A stretch of DNA of 64,000 bases from Micromonospora terminaliae (lineage in GTDB: Bacteria; Actinomycetota; Actinomycetes; Mycobacteriales; Micromonosporaceae). Numbering within the stretch: position 1 is the first letter of the stretch; each line of letters begins with the position of its first letter. The translations under genes and the position numbers were made by a program. The DNA is taken from the NCBI RefSeq assembly GCF_009671205.1, contig NZ_CP045309.1, positions 3,968,001 to 4,032,000 on the forward strand, read 5' to 3'. This document shows positions 8,093-17,178 of the stretch, piece by piece. Under the pieces are notes generated by a model. That model was not told where the DNA came from. It was given only the letters and a program-made list of their open reading frames with translations, and made no database searches.

Positions 8093-9037
8093 ATGCCCGG
8101 CAGCCGGATCGTCGCGATGGGGCACTACCAGCCCTCCCGCGTGGTCACCAACGACGACCTCGCCCAGATGGTCGACACCAACGACGAGTGGATCCGGGAC
8201 CGGGTCGGCATCGTCACCCGGCGGATCGCCGGTGACGAGACGGTTGCCGACATGGCGACCGCCGCCGCCGGCAAGGCGCTGGCCAACTCGGGCCTCACCG
8301 CGGCCGACATCGACCTCGTCGTGGTGGCCACCTGCACCTCGGTGGACCGCAGCCCCAACGTGGCCTGCCGGGTCGCGGCCAAGCTGGGCATCAACGCGCC
8401 GGGCGCGTACGACATCAACACCGCCTGCTCCGGCTTCGCGTACGCGCTGGGCACCGTCGACCACGCCATCCGGGCCGGCGCCGCGCGCAACGCGATCGTC
8501 ATCGGCGCCGAGAAGCTCTCCGACTTCACCGACTGGACCGACCGCTCGACCTGCATCATCTTCGGCGACGGCGCCGGCGCGGCCGTGGTCACGGCGACCG
8601 CCGAGGGCGAGCCGGCGGGGGTGGGCCCGGTGGTGTGGGGCTCGGTGCCGGAGAAGAGCGACGCGGTCCGGATCGAGGGCTGGCGGCCGTACATCGCGCA
8701 GGAGGGGCAGGCGGTCTTCCGCTGGGCCACCACGGCGCTGGCCCCGCTCGCGCTCGAGGCCTGCGAGAAGGCCGGGGTCGCCCCGTCGGAGCTGGCCGCG
8801 TTCGTGCCGCACCAGGCCAACGCGCGGATCATCGACGGGATCGCCAAGCGGCTCGACATCCCCAACGCGATCGTCGCGAAGGACATCGTCGAGTCCGGCA
8901 ACACGTCGGCGGCGAGCGTGCCGCTGGCCCTGTCGAAGATGGTCGAGCGGCGCGAGGTGCCCTCCGGGGCCCCGGTGCTGCTGTTCGGCTTCGGCGGTGG
9001 CCTGACCTACGCGGGTCAGGTCGTCCGCTGCCCCTGA
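8093..9037 (+). CDS. fabH: Beta-ketoacyl-ACP synthase III
   Basis: A 314-residue enzyme that starts each fatty-acid chain by condensing an acyl-CoA with malonyl-ACP. The catalytic triad is complete: Cys112 (NTACSGF), His240 (FVPHQAN) and Asn270 (ESGNTSA). In actinomycetes this enzyme commonly accepts branched acyl-CoA starters, giving iso and anteiso fatty acids; that preference is known of the family and not visible here. A GGAAGGT ribosome site precedes the ATG. It is followed by acpP after 85 bases. Confidence 0.96.
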   Translation: MPGSRIVAMGHYQPSRVVTNDDLAQMVDTNDEWIRDRVGIVTRRIAGDETVADMATAAAGKALANSGLTAADIDLVVVATCTSVDRSPNVACRVAAKLGINAPGAYDINTACSGFAYALGTVDHAIRAGAARNAIVIGAEKLSDFTDWTDRSTCIIFGDGAGAAVVTATAEGEPAGVGPVVWGSVPEKSDAVRIEGWRPYIAQEGQAVFRWATTALAPLALEACEKAGVAPSELAAFVPHQANARIIDGIAKRLDIPNAIVAKDIVESGNTSAASVPLALSKMVERREVPSGAPVLLFGFGGGLTYAGQVVRCP

Positions 9038-9122
9038 AGACCCCCTCGGGCGTGAGCGCCGAGGTGTGACGACCGGCGTCGCCGGCCGTCGAGTGAACCC
9101 CCGATGAGAGGAACCAACCGCA

Positions 9123-9362
9123 ATGACCCGTGACGAGATCACCGCCGGCCTCGCCGAGATCCTCGAAGAGGTTGCCGGGGTGAACCCGGACGACGTGGCC
9201 GAGGGGAAGTCCTTCACCGACGACCTCGACGTCGACTCGCTCTCCATGGTGGAGGTCGTGGTGGCGGCCGAGGAGAAGTTCGGCGTCAAGATCCCGGACA
9301 ACGAGGTGCAGAACCTCAAGACCGTCGGTGACGCCGTCAGCTACATCGAGGCGCAGTCCTGA
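9123..9362 (+). CDS. acpP: Acyl carrier protein of fatty-acid synthesis
   Basis: A 79-residue acidic protein that carries the growing acyl chain on a phosphopantetheine arm. The attachment motif is DVDSLSMVE with Ser39 as the modified residue. The length and charge are typical. It sits between fabH and fabF and ends two bases before the fabF ATG, so the two are translated together. A GAGAGGAAC stretch acts as ribosome site. Confidence 0.97.
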   Translation: MTRDEITAGLAEILEEVAGVNPDDVAEGKSFTDDLDVDSLSMVEVVVAAEEKFGVKIPDNEVQNLKTVGDAVSYIEAQS

Positions 9363-9364
9363 TC

Positions 9365-10591
9365 ATGAGTCGCCCCGACGTCGTCGTCACCGGGCTCGGC
9401 GCGACGACCCCGCTCGGCGGGGACGTCGCGTCGACCTGGGACGCCATGCTCGCCGGCCGCTCCGGGGTGAGTGCGCTCACCCAGGAGTGGGCCGCGCAAC
9501 TGCCCGTGCGGATCGCCGCGCAGCTCGCCGTCGAGCCGTCGACGGTGCTGGACCGGGTCAAGCTCCGTCGGCTCGACCGCTCCGAGGCGATCGCCATCGT
9601 GGCGGCGCAGCAGGCCTGGGCGGACGCCGGCCTGGCCGACTCCGGGCTGGACCCGGAGCGGCTGGCGGTCAGCGTCGGCTCCGGCATCGGCGGCGCCACC
9701 ACCCTGCTCGCCCAGGACGACATCCTGGAGGCGTCCGGCCCGCGGCGGGTCTCCCCGCACACCGTGCCGATGCTGATGCCGAACGGCCCGGCCGCCTGGG
9801 TCGGCCTGGAACTCGGCGCCAAGGCCGGGGTGCACTCGGTGGCCAGCGCCTGCGCGACCGGCGCGGAGGCGATCGCGCTGGGGCTGGACATCATCCGTTC
9901 CGGCCGGGCCGACGTGGTGGTGGCCGGCGGCACCGAGGCGGTCATCCACCCGCTGCCGATCGCCGGCTTCGCGTCGATGCGGGCCATGTCGACCCGCAAC
10001 GACGATCCGGAGAAGGCGTCCCGCCCCTGGGACAAGGGCCGCGACGGCTTCGTCCTCGGCGAGGGCGCGGGCGTGGTGGTCCTGGAGCGCGCCGACCACG
10101 CCGCCGCCCGCGGCGCCCGGGTCTACGCGCGCCTCGCCGGCGCCGGCATCACCTCGGACGCGTACGACATCGTGCAGCCGCACGCCGAGGGCGAGGGCGC
10201 CATCCGGGCCATCGCCAAGGCGGTCGCGGACGCGGACGTCGCGAAGACCGACATCCGGCACGTCAACGCGCACGCCACCTCGACCCCGGTCGGCGACATG
10301 CTGGAGATCGGCGCGCTGCGCACGGCGGTGGGCGACCACCCGCTGCTGACGGCCACCAAGTCGATGACCGGGCACCTGCTCGGCGCGGCCGGCGCGCTGG
10401 AGTCGATCGCCACCATCCTGGCCATCCGGGACGGCGTCGTGCCGCCGACGATCAACCTGGACGACCCGGACGACGGGCTCACCCTGGAGGTCGCCGCGCA
10501 CAAGGCGCGCCACCTGGAGATCCCCGCGGCGCTGAACAACGCGTTCGGCTTCGGCGGGCACAACGTGGCCCTGGTCTTCACCCGGGCCTGA
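9365..10591 (+). CDS. fabF: Beta-ketoacyl-ACP synthase II
   Basis: A 408-residue elongating condensing enzyme. The Cys-His-His triad is complete: Cys163 (SACATGAEA), His303 (NAHATSTPVGD) and His337 (SMTGHLLGAAG). The C-terminal glycine-rich loop FGFGGHN is also present. It extends acyl-ACP with malonyl-ACP in the cytoplasm. It is the last gene of the fab run and is followed after 16 bases by a strong inverted repeat that should end the transcript. Confidence 0.96.
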   Translation: MSRPDVVVTGLGATTPLGGDVASTWDAMLAGRSGVSALTQEWAAQLPVRIAAQLAVEPSTVLDRVKLRRLDRSEAIAIVAAQQAWADAGLADSGLDPERLAVSVGSGIGGATTLLAQDDILEASGPRRVSPHTVPMLMPNGPAAWVGLELGAKAGVHSVASACATGAEAIALGLDIIRSGRADVVVAGGTEAVIHPLPIAGFASMRAMSTRNDDPEKASRPWDKGRDGFVLGEGAGVVVLERADHAAARGARVYARLAGAGITSDAYDIVQPHAEGEGAIRAIAKAVADADVAKTDIRHVNAHATSTPVGDMLEIGALRTAVGDHPLLTATKSMTGHLLGAAGALESIATILAIRDGVVPPTINLDDPDDGLTLEVAAHKARHLEIPAALNNAFGFGGHNVALVFTRA

Positions 10592-10607
10592 GCACCACGC
10601 ACCCGTC

Positions 10608-10638
10608 CGGGCCCGCGTCCTGTCAGGACGCGGGCCCG
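10608..10638. terminator. Bidirectional terminator between fabF and a convergent gene
   Basis: A perfect 13-bp stem (CGGGCCCGCGTCC and its complement) closes a five-base loop TGTCA. It lies between the fabF stop and the end of the convergent small gene, so it can serve both directions. No clear U-tract follows, which is usual in actinomycetes. Confidence 0.8.
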
Positions 10639-10647
10639 TACCGCGTC

Positions 10648-10869
10648 TCAGCCCCGGTTGCGGGGATGCTGCCGGGCGGTCCGTTCGTTGCCCCGCCGGT
10701 AGTTGCCGGTCCACCGGGCCATCACCAGTTGCGGGTCGTCGCCGACCTCGGCGAGGAACTGCGCGGCGCGCCCGCCTCGCAGCGTGGCGGCGACCCGGCC
10801 GTGGTGGGTGATCACCACGGAGCCGTCGGCCCGTTCGTCGTAGCGGAAGCCCTGCGCGCGCTCTCCCAT
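10648..10869 (-). CDS. Small conserved hypothetical protein (73 aa)
   Basis: A 73-residue soluble protein beginning MGERAQGFRYDER. It has a compact beta-rich N-terminal part (GSVVITHHGRVAATLRGG) and a positively charged C-terminus (NYRRGNERTARQHPRNRG) that could bind nucleic acid, though I see no named motif. I recognise it as the kind of short protein often found after the fab operon in actinomycetes, without an assigned function. It is convergent with fabF and divergent from the methyltransferase; the start ATG is the first in a frame with strong third-position GC. Confidence 0.6.
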   Translation of the reverse strand: MGERAQGFRYDERADGSVVITHHGRVAATLRGGRAAQFLAEVGDDPQLVMARWTGNYRRGNERTARQHPRNRG

Positions 10870-10986
10870 GGGCGCCCACCCTGCCAGCGCCCGCGCCGGG
10901 TCGCACCCGGATTTGCCGGCGGGCCGGTCCGGGCCGGCCGCGGTCGTTAGGGTGAGGACCGCCGAGCCGTCGAGGAGCACCCGCCC

Positions 10987-11703
10987 GTGGAAGCGACCGA
11001 GATCCGCAAGCTCGCCGCGCTGGAGGACACCCACTGGTGGTACCGGGAGCGGCGGGTCCTGCTGGGCCGGGCGCTGCGCCGGTTGGCCGCGGCCGGCACC
11101 CGCCCGGGACGGGCGCTGGATATCGGCGCGGCCGGCGGCGGCAACACGCGGGTGCTGCGGGCGCACGGCTGGCGGCCCCTCGCGCTGGAATACAGCGCCG
11201 AGGGCGCCGGGGTGGCCCGGGAGCGGGGCCTGGCCGTGGTCCGGGCCGATGCCCGGCACCTGCCGGTGCCCTCGGCCGGCCTGGGCCTGGTGGTCGCCTT
11301 CGACATCCTGGAGCATTTCGACGAGGACCATCTCGCCGCCGCCGAGATCCGGCGGGTGCTGCGCCCCGGCGGGACGGCGCTCATCGCGGTGCCGGCCGAC
11401 ATGCGGCTCTGGTCGGCGCACGACGTGGCGGTCGGGCACGTCCGCCGCTACGACCGCGCCGGGCTGCGGGCCGTCGTGGCGAAGGCCGGCCTGGTGGTCG
11501 ACGAGCTGTGGAGCTGGAACGTGCTGCTCCGCCCCGTCGCCGCCTGGCGGCGGCGCCGCTCGACCGGCTCGGATCTGGACGCGCCGCACCCGCTGGTCAA
11601 CCTGGGGCTGCGCACGGTCGTCACGGCCGAGCGCCACCTGCCGGTGCGGGCGCTGCCCGGGGTATCGCTGATGCTGCGCGCCCACCGCCCCGCCGGCGGC
11701 TGA
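10987..11703 (+). CDS. Class I SAM-dependent methyltransferase
   Basis: A 238-residue cytoplasmic methyltransferase. Motif I is GRALDIGAAGGGNTRVL (about 41-57), the acidic motif II-like position follows as LALEYS, and the post-motif VAFDILEHFDED (about 103-114) resembles UbiG/Methyltransf_11 enzymes. The C-terminal half carries several basic stretches. The start is a GTG (VEATEIRKLAALEDTHWWY). Proteins of this shape (an EDTHWWYRERR start) often modify lipid-linked sugars or cell-surface glycans, and a polyprenyl-phosphate glycosyltransferase pair follows downstream on the opposite strand. The substrate itself cannot be read. Confidence 0.8.
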   Translation: MEATEIRKLAALEDTHWWYRERRVLLGRALRRLAAAGTRPGRALDIGAAGGGNTRVLRAHGWRPLALEYSAEGAGVARERGLAVVRADARHLPVPSAGLGLVVAFDILEHFDEDHLAAAEIRRVLRPGGTALIAVPADMRLWSAHDVAVGHVRRYDRAGLRAVVAKAGLVVDELWSWNVLLRPVAAWRRRRSTGSDLDAPHPLVNLGLRTVVTAERHLPVRALPGVSLMLRAHRPAGG

Positions 11704-12077
11704 GCCGCAACGGGCGGCCAACCACTCTGCGTGACAGAGCTTTCCTCAGCCTCAGATTCACGCTGTGTGAGCGTCGCCGGTTGCCGATTTTCGTCTCATT
11801 TGCCCTACCAAGGACCCCGGACCAGGCACTCTTCCACGTTGGACGACGGAGCCCGGAACCCCACCCCGCCGCCTTTGCTCTGCAGCCATGAACGCAGCAG
11901 TGACCGCGCGTGCCTGCTGCGTGGAGGGCTGCAGAGCAAAGCGTCGGAGGGGCCCTCCTCCGCCCCCAGCCGGTTCATCACGCTGCGTCACTGCTGGCGC
12001 CGTGTCGGCCGCGCTGACCCCTTGGCGGGATCGCCGGCTGCGGCGACGAGCACCCCCGGGCCACCGCGAGCGCACCC
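11704..12077. other. 374-base non-coding gap between convergent genes
   Basis: No frame here has the third-position GC bias of real genes. The left third is AT-richer. The middle holds the nested hairpin described separately (11873-11941). The right third is GC-rich and leads into the stop of the large membrane protein. Because both neighbours converge, no promoter is expected. Confidence 0.6.
11873..11941. repeat. Nested palindromic element
   Basis: Outer arms CTTTGCTCTGCAGCC (11873-11887) and its exact complement (11927-11941) enclose inner arms CGCAGCAG (11893-11900) and CTGCTGCG (11914-11921), with a 13-base loop. The total is 23 paired positions with short internal bulges. It lies in the gap between convergent genes. 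I associate CTTTGCTCTGCAG-type hairpins with dispersed intergenic elements of Micromonospora; that is recollection, not a search. It could act as a terminator or be a mobile palindromic repeat. Confidence 0.6.
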
Positions 12078-14354
12078 TCAGCGCAGCCGGTAGACGGCCG
12101 TCCGGGAGTTCTCGAAGCGCAGGTCGGCCAGCGTCCGCAGGGCCGGTGACTCGGCGCCGACCTGCCGGTCCACCACCAGCCAACGCACCCCGTACCGGTC
12201 GCGCAGGTCGGCCAGGCCGGTGGCCGTGGGGGCCGTGAAGGCCTCGTCGTTGGCACGCTGCCGGTCGGTGTCCCAGAACGGCGCGTAGGGGCCGTCCGGC
12301 CGGCCGACCATCCGCGGCGCGAACGCCCACCCCTCGACCAGCACGGACCGCTCGGCGTAGCCGCTGAGCCAGAACGACCGGGCGTCGCACCACCCGTCCA
12401 CCACCTCCCGGCAGTGCGCGTTGGTGGCGAGCACGTCGCCGGGGGCGCTGTGCGCGTGGACCCAGCGGGCCGCCTCGACCCGGGAGGCGGGCATCGCCAC
12501 CACCGGGTACGCGCCGCCGTTCGGGTAGACCCGGGTCGCCGCGGCGTCCAGTACCAGCCCCGGCGCACCGGCGGTCAGCACGGCGGTGAGCAGCACGAGC
12601 CCGCCCCGGCCGGCCAGCCCCGGCCAGCGCCCCACGAGGGCCGGCCAGCAGAGGAACACCAGCACCGCCGGAACGGTCAGCACGGCCGCCCAGCGCAGCA
12701 GCGGCAGCACCGGGGCGTACGCGGGAACGGCCGGCGAACTGGTCGCGGAGCCGAGCTGCACCGCGGTGAGCAGCACGGCGAACCCCGCGGTGCCGGCGCC
12801 CAGCAGCCACCGGCCCCGGGGGGAGAGGGCGGCCCGCTCGGCCACCTCGGCCCAGCCCCAGGCGGACAGCAGCACCCCGAACGCGAAGCCGGTGCGGGTG
12901 AAGTACTGGTTGCTGCTGCCGGGGTGGCCGACGAGCAGGTAGATCGCCGGGCCGGCGAGCGCGCCGCCGAGCAGGAACACCTGCACGGGCTCGAGCCGCC
13001 CCCGGCGCAGCCGGAGCAGGGCCGCGGCGCCGGCCACCCGGAGCTGGAGATTGAGCAGGAACGCCAGACCGACCAGCGCCCACCACAGCGCCGTCCCCCC
13101 GGCCGATCGGCCGGCCGGCACGTAGGGGCGCAGCCCGGAGAAAGGGGCGAGGACCACGCCGTGGCTCTCGAAGGCGAACAGCACCGCTGTGGCGAACCCC
13201 TGCGCGGCCAGGGCCAGGCCGGCCGCGACCAGCGCCTTCCGGGGCAGCCGGCGGCACAGCACCAGGGTCGCCGCGGCGGTGAGGGCGAGCGCGGCCAGCA
13301 CCACCGGCAGGGAACTGGCCTTCGCGCCGGTGGACGCGGCCAGGAAGAGGACCGCCAGCGCCCAGGCGCCGCGTCCCAGCGCGGGCACGGCCACCCCGCG
13401 GGCCCGGCCGACGAGCTCACCGAGCGCGGCGATCAGCGGGAGCAGCAACACCCAGCTGTACGTCATCGACGGGCTGCCCCAGACGATGAAGGTGGCCTGG
13501 CTGCCGAAGAGCTGGCGCCAGCCGTTCTCGAAGCCGAACTCGCCCACCGTGAACAGCAGCGCGGCGGCCACCACCCCGGCGTACGGGCGGCCGGTGATCC
13601 GCCAGCCGACCACGGCCACCAGCACGGCGGCGAGCGCGCAGAGCGCCGGCACGGCCAGCCGGAACAGCACCGTGGGCAGGTCCACCCCGCTGACCAGGCT
13701 GGTGGCGGCCAGGTGGGCGAAGCCGAACCAGTGGTAATGCAGCGGCTCCCCCGCGACCTGCGGCACCTCGGGCGGCACCTGGTGGGTGGCCGCCCCGGCG
13801 ATGGAGAGCTGGAAGGCCAGGTCGATGTACTGGGCCTGCCCCTCGTCGGTGGGCAGCACCGGGTTGACGGCGAGGAACGAGCCGTACAGGTAGAGGGTGA
13901 ACCCGGCCACCACCCCGGCCAGCGACCAGGCCCACCCCACCGGCGCCACGGTCGGGTACCGCACCCGCCAGTGCCGGCGCAGCCGGGGCACGGCCGCGAA
14001 CGGCGCCACCACGGCGAGCGGCCAGAGCCGCAGCCAGCCGGGCAGCCCCGCCGCGGTGAAGCCGGCCCACGCCACGAGCTCCAGCACCAGGCCGACGGCC
14101 GCACCCATGGCCAGGTCCTCGACCAGGGTGTGCGGCCGGCGGCGCAGCGCGCGGAACACCAGCGTGCCGGGCAGCAGCACGGCCAGCGCCGCGTACGCCG
14201 TCCAGCGGGCGATCGCGCCGGCCGGGGTGCCGGCGGCCAGCAGCACCGCGGCCACGGCGGCGTACCCGGCCACGGCCGGGGCAACGCGCAGCGCGGCCGG
14301 ACGGCGGCGCGGGTCGACGGCCGCCGTGGCGGCGCCGGTGGCGACGGCGGTCAC
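12078..14354 (-). CDS. Large polytopic membrane protein, probable GT-C-type glycosyltransferase
   Basis: A 758-residue protein with many hydrophobic helices (about 14 or more by eye) and a C-terminal extracytoplasmic domain (roughly the last 180 residues, ending NSRTAVYRLR). After an early helix there is a large outer loop with an acidic motif (NPVLPTDEGQAQY), then a His-rich stretch (PLHYHWFGFAH). GT-C glycosyltransferases use an acidic residue in the first outer loop and polyprenyl-phosphate sugars as donors. Its GTG start overlaps the stop of the upstream GT2 gene by four bases, so the two are translationally coupled. This supports the model that the GT2 protein makes the lipid-linked sugar and this protein transfers it outside the cell. 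The acceptor is unknown. Confidence 0.65.
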   Translation of the reverse strand: MTAVATGAATAAVDPRRRPAALRVAPAVAGYAAVAAVLLAAGTPAGAIARWTAYAALAVLLPGTLVFRALRRRPHTLVEDLAMGAAVGLVLELVAWAGFTAAGLPGWLRLWPLAVVAPFAAVPRLRRHWRVRYPTVAPVGWAWSLAGVVAGFTLYLYGSFLAVNPVLPTDEGQAQYIDLAFQLSIAGAATHQVPPEVPQVAGEPLHYHWFGFAHLAATSLVSGVDLPTVLFRLAVPALCALAAVLVAVVGWRITGRPYAGVVAAALLFTVGEFGFENGWRQLFGSQATFIVWGSPSMTYSWVLLLPLIAALGELVGRARGVAVPALGRGAWALAVLFLAASTGAKASSLPVVLAALALTAAATLVLCRRLPRKALVAAGLALAAQGFATAVLFAFESHGVVLAPFSGLRPYVPAGRSAGGTALWWALVGLAFLLNLQLRVAGAAALLRLRRGRLEPVQVFLLGGALAGPAIYLLVGHPGSSNQYFTRTGFAFGVLLSAWGWAEVAERAALSPRGRWLLGAGTAGFAVLLTAVQLGSATSSPAVPAYAPVLPLLRWAAVLTVPAVLVFLCWPALVGRWPGLAGRGGLVLLTAVLTAGAPGLVLDAAATRVYPNGGAYPVVAMPASRVEAARWVHAHSAPGDVLATNAHCREVVDGWCDARSFWLSGYAERSVLVEGWAFAPRMVGRPDGPYAPFWDTDRQRANDEAFTAPTATGLADLRDRYGVRWLVVDRQVGAESPALRTLADLRFENSRTAVYRLR

Positions 14355-15328
14355 CGCAGGCTGTCGGCCAGCTCGGCGGGATCCGGGTGGGCGGCGGCGC
14401 TGTCGGCGGCCACCAGGTACGCGGGCCGGCCCTGCACGGCCGTGTAGATGCGGGCCACGTACTCGCCGAGCAGGCCGAGGCAGAGCAGCTGCACCGCGCC
14501 GAGGAAGAGGATCGCCACGTAGAGCGAGGGCCAGCCGCTGACCGTGGCGCCGGCGAACCAGGCCAGCACGGCCACCACCACGAGCACCCCGCAGACGGCC
14601 ACCCCGGCCAGGCCCAGCCAGGTGGCCACCCGCAGCGGGGCGGCGGAGAAGCTCGTGACGCTCTCGGCGGCCAGCCCGGCCATCCGGGACAGCGGGTACT
14701 TCGTCCGGCCGGCGGCGCGTTCCTGCCGCTCGTAGGTCACCTCGGCGCTGGGGAAGCCGAGCCAGGGCACCACCAACCGGAGCACCGGGCTGCGCTCGGG
14801 CAGCTCCCGCAGCGCCTCCACGACGGCCCGGCTGAGCAGCCGGAAGTCGCCGGCCTGGGCGGGAACCTGCTCGCCGACCACCCGCCGGACCAGCCGGTAG
14901 TAGCCGGCGGCGCTCCACCGCTTGAACCGGGTGTCCCGGCTGCGATCGGCGCGCACGGCGTAGACCACGTCGAGGCCGTCGGCGCGGGCCCGGCGGAGCA
15001 GCTCGACGATCACCTCGGGCGGATCCTGGAGGTCGGCGTCGATGCTGACCACGTACGCGCCCCGGGCGCGGAGCAGGCCGGCGTGCAGGGCAGCCTGGTG
15101 CCCGCTGTTGCGGCGCAGCCGGAGCACCCGCAGCTCGGGCCAGCCGACCCGCAGCGCGGCCAGCGCCGCCGGGGTGGCGTCGGTGCTGCCGTCGTCGACG
15201 GCCACCACCTCGTACGCCTCGCCGAGCCCGTCCAGCACGCCGCGCAGCCGCAGGGCGAGCAGCGGGAGGACGGCCTCCTCGTTGAACATCGGCACCACCA
15301 CGGACAGGGCCGGCTGCGGCGCGGTCAC
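14351..15328 (-). CDS. GT2 polyprenyl-phosphate glycosyltransferase (GtrB/DPM1-like)
   Basis: A 325-residue protein with a cytoplasmic GT-A domain followed by two transmembrane helices (about 230-255 and 265-290). The nucleotide-sugar motifs are VVAVDDGSTDATP (about 42-54) and the metal-binding SIDADLQDPPEV (about 94-105). This architecture is that of enzymes that move glucose, mannose or a related sugar from a nucleotide onto polyprenyl phosphate at the inner membrane face. The coupled downstream gene encodes a GT-C-like membrane protein that could use this product. Donor sugar and final acceptor are unknown. Confidence 0.85.
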   Translation of the reverse strand: MTAPQPALSVVVPMFNEEAVLPLLALRLRGVLDGLGEAYEVVAVDDGSTDATPAALAALRVGWPELRVLRLRRNSGHQAALHAGLLRARGAYVVSIDADLQDPPEVIVELLRRARADGLDVVYAVRADRSRDTRFKRWSAAGYYRLVRRVVGEQVPAQAGDFRLLSRAVVEALRELPERSPVLRLVVPWLGFPSAEVTYERQERAAGRTKYPLSRMAGLAAESVTSFSAAPLRVATWLGLAGVAVCGVLVVVAVLAWFAGATVSGWPSLYVAILFLGAVQLLCLGLLGEYVARIYTAVQGRPAYLVAADSAAAHPDPAELADSLR

Positions 15329-15422
15329 GGCACTCGACCCCCCGGACTCCCTGGCGGCGGACGGGGCCGACGCTACCAGTCGGGCAGGTCGTGACCGGGC
15401 CGGTCGCCCCGCCTCGCCCCGG

Positions 15423-17153
15423 TCAGGTGCCGCAGGTGGTGGCGGGCAGGCCGGACACCTTGACCGGGGAGTGGCCGGTCGGGCGGGCCTTGCCGGCGAG
15501 CACCGCGGCCAGCGCGGTCATCGACGCCCGGGTGGACGAGTAGGTGGCCAGGAGGGTCGGCGACTTCGCCCCGGCCAGCACGTACGGGGTGTCCATGGCC
15601 ACCGTCACGGTCGCGTCGGCGCGCAGGTCCTTGCTGCCGTCGCCGTACCCGACGAGGTGCACCACGGTGCCGCCGCTCGGCACCACCTTGACCCCGGCCG
15701 CGGTGAGCGCGTCGGCCAGCGCGGCCCGGGTGCGGTCCCGGCCCGCGGAGGCGGTGACGGTGACCGGGCCGGCGACCGGGCTGCCGCACCGGCCGCGCAG
15801 GATGGTCACCGCGGCGGCGGCCAGGTCGGCGGCGGCCTTGCGGTGCGCGGGGCTGTCCAGCGTCGACAGGGCCGGCGCCGGCCGGTCGGCCAGCTTGAAC
15901 TTCATGGTCAGCACCCGGGTGACCGCCTCGACCAGCCGGGTCCGGGGCAGCGAGCCGTCCTTGAGCGCGGCGCGCAGCCCGTCGTACGCCTGGCCCACGT
16001 TCGGGGTCATGAGGATGAGGTCGTTGCCGGCGTTCAACGCCCGGACCGCGGCCTCCCCCGGCGACCACCGCTTGGCCGGCGCCATGTTCATCCCGTCGGT
16101 GATCACCACGCCCTGGAAGCCCAGCTGCCCGCGGAGCACGTCGGTGAGCAGCTTGTGGGAGAAGGTGGCCGGGGTGCCCGGGTCGACCGCCTTGACGTCC
16201 AGGTGGGCCGACATCACGGCCATGGCCCCGGCGTCGATCCCGGCGTGGAACGGCGGGAACGCGACCCGGTCCAGCACGGCGCGGGACTGCCCGACCACGG
16301 GCAGGTCGGTGTGCGAGTCGGCGGCGGTGAGGCCGTGCCCGGGGAAGTGCTTGACGGCGGCGCCGACCCCCTCGGCCTGGAGGCCGCGGACCGCGCCGGC
16401 CACCTGGGCCGAGGCGGTCGCCGGGTCGGCGCCGAAGGAGCGGGAGCCGATCACCGTGCTGCGGGTGGCCAGCACGTCGGCGACCGGCGCGAAGTCCAGG
16501 TTGACGCCCATGGCGGCCAGCTCGGCGCCGGCGGCCCGCCAGGCGGCCTCGGTGAGCGCCGGGTTGCCGGCGGCGCCGGCGGCGAGCGGGCTGGGCAGCA
16601 GCGTCACCCCGTCGGTGATCCGGGTGACCACCCCGTACTCCTGGTCGGTGCCGACCAGGAAGGGGGCGGCGCCGGCGGGCAGCCGGCCGGCGGCCGCCCG
16701 CAGGCCGTCGGTCAGGGCGCGGACCTGCTTCGGGTTGTCGACGTTGGTGGTGGCCTGGTTGCCCGAGGTGGGGTCGTCGGCGCTGAAGCCGACCAGGATG
16801 AGGCCGCCGAGGCGGTACTTCGCGACCATCTCCGCGGGGGTGCCGACCCCGGCCAGAGCGCGGTTGCCGGCCGCCGAGCCGGGCGAGACCTTCGTGGCGG
16901 AGCTGCCGTACGCGTAGGGCATCAGCACCTGGCCGACGAGATCCTCGTCGGAGAGCGTCGCCACCAGGGCGGCCGCCCGGGCGGCCGGGTCGGCGCCGGT
17001 CGGGGTGGGGGCGGCCGACGACGGGGCCGGCGCCGGGCTCGACGGGGCGGGTCGGGGCCGTTCGGGCTCACCCGAGCACCCGGAGACGAGCAGCGCGGTC
17101 AGTGCGGCGAACGCGACGCCGACGCGACGCGGGGAAATCGACACGCGCCCCAC
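15423..17153 (-). CDS. Glycoside hydrolase family 3 lipoprotein (NagZ-like)
   Basis: A 576-residue protein with a lipoprotein signal (LLVSGC, lipidated Cys26), a Pro/Ser/Ala linker to about 60, a GH3 catalytic barrel (about 65-410) and a C-terminal domain of about 160 residues. The barrel contains KHFPGHGLTAADSHTD, the His-containing loop typical of bacterial beta-N-acetylglucosaminidases of family GH3, and the nucleophile region VVITDGMNM. It likely trims N-acetylglucosamine from peptidoglycan or other glycans on the outer membrane-proximal surface. The start is a GTG; a second GTG nine bases inside is also possible. It is followed by DUF3145 upstream on the same strand, 25 bases away. Confidence 0.85.
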   Translation of the reverse strand: MGRVSISPRRVGVAFAALTALLVSGCSGEPERPRPAPSSPAPAPSSAAPTPTGADPAARAAALVATLSDEDLVGQVLMPYAYGSSATKVSPGSAAGNRALAGVGTPAEMVAKYRLGGLILVGFSADDPTSGNQATTNVDNPKQVRALTDGLRAAAGRLPAGAAPFLVGTDQEYGVVTRITDGVTLLPSPLAAGAAGNPALTEAAWRAAGAELAAMGVNLDFAPVADVLATRSTVIGSRSFGADPATASAQVAGAVRGLQAEGVGAAVKHFPGHGLTAADSHTDLPVVGQSRAVLDRVAFPPFHAGIDAGAMAVMSAHLDVKAVDPGTPATFSHKLLTDVLRGQLGFQGVVITDGMNMAPAKRWSPGEAAVRALNAGNDLILMTPNVGQAYDGLRAALKDGSLPRTRLVEAVTRVLTMKFKLADRPAPALSTLDSPAHRKAAADLAAAAVTILRGRCGSPVAGPVTVTASAGRDRTRAALADALTAAGVKVVPSGGTVVHLVGYGDGSKDLRADATVTVAMDTPYVLAGAKSPTLLATYSSTRASMTALAAVLAGKARPTGHSPVKVSGLPATTCGT

Positions 17154-17178
17154 CGTATCGGGGCAACTTGACCTTCCG

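Noticed and set aside
11731..12093. 120-codon plus-strand frame across the intergenic palindrome
   Set aside because: It lacks third-position GC bias and reads through the hairpin and into the end of the convergent gene.
12414..14447. Long plus-strand open frame opposite the membrane protein
   Set aside because: The minus strand codes a convincing multi-helix protein; the plus product is low-complexity Gly/Arg/His/Gln.
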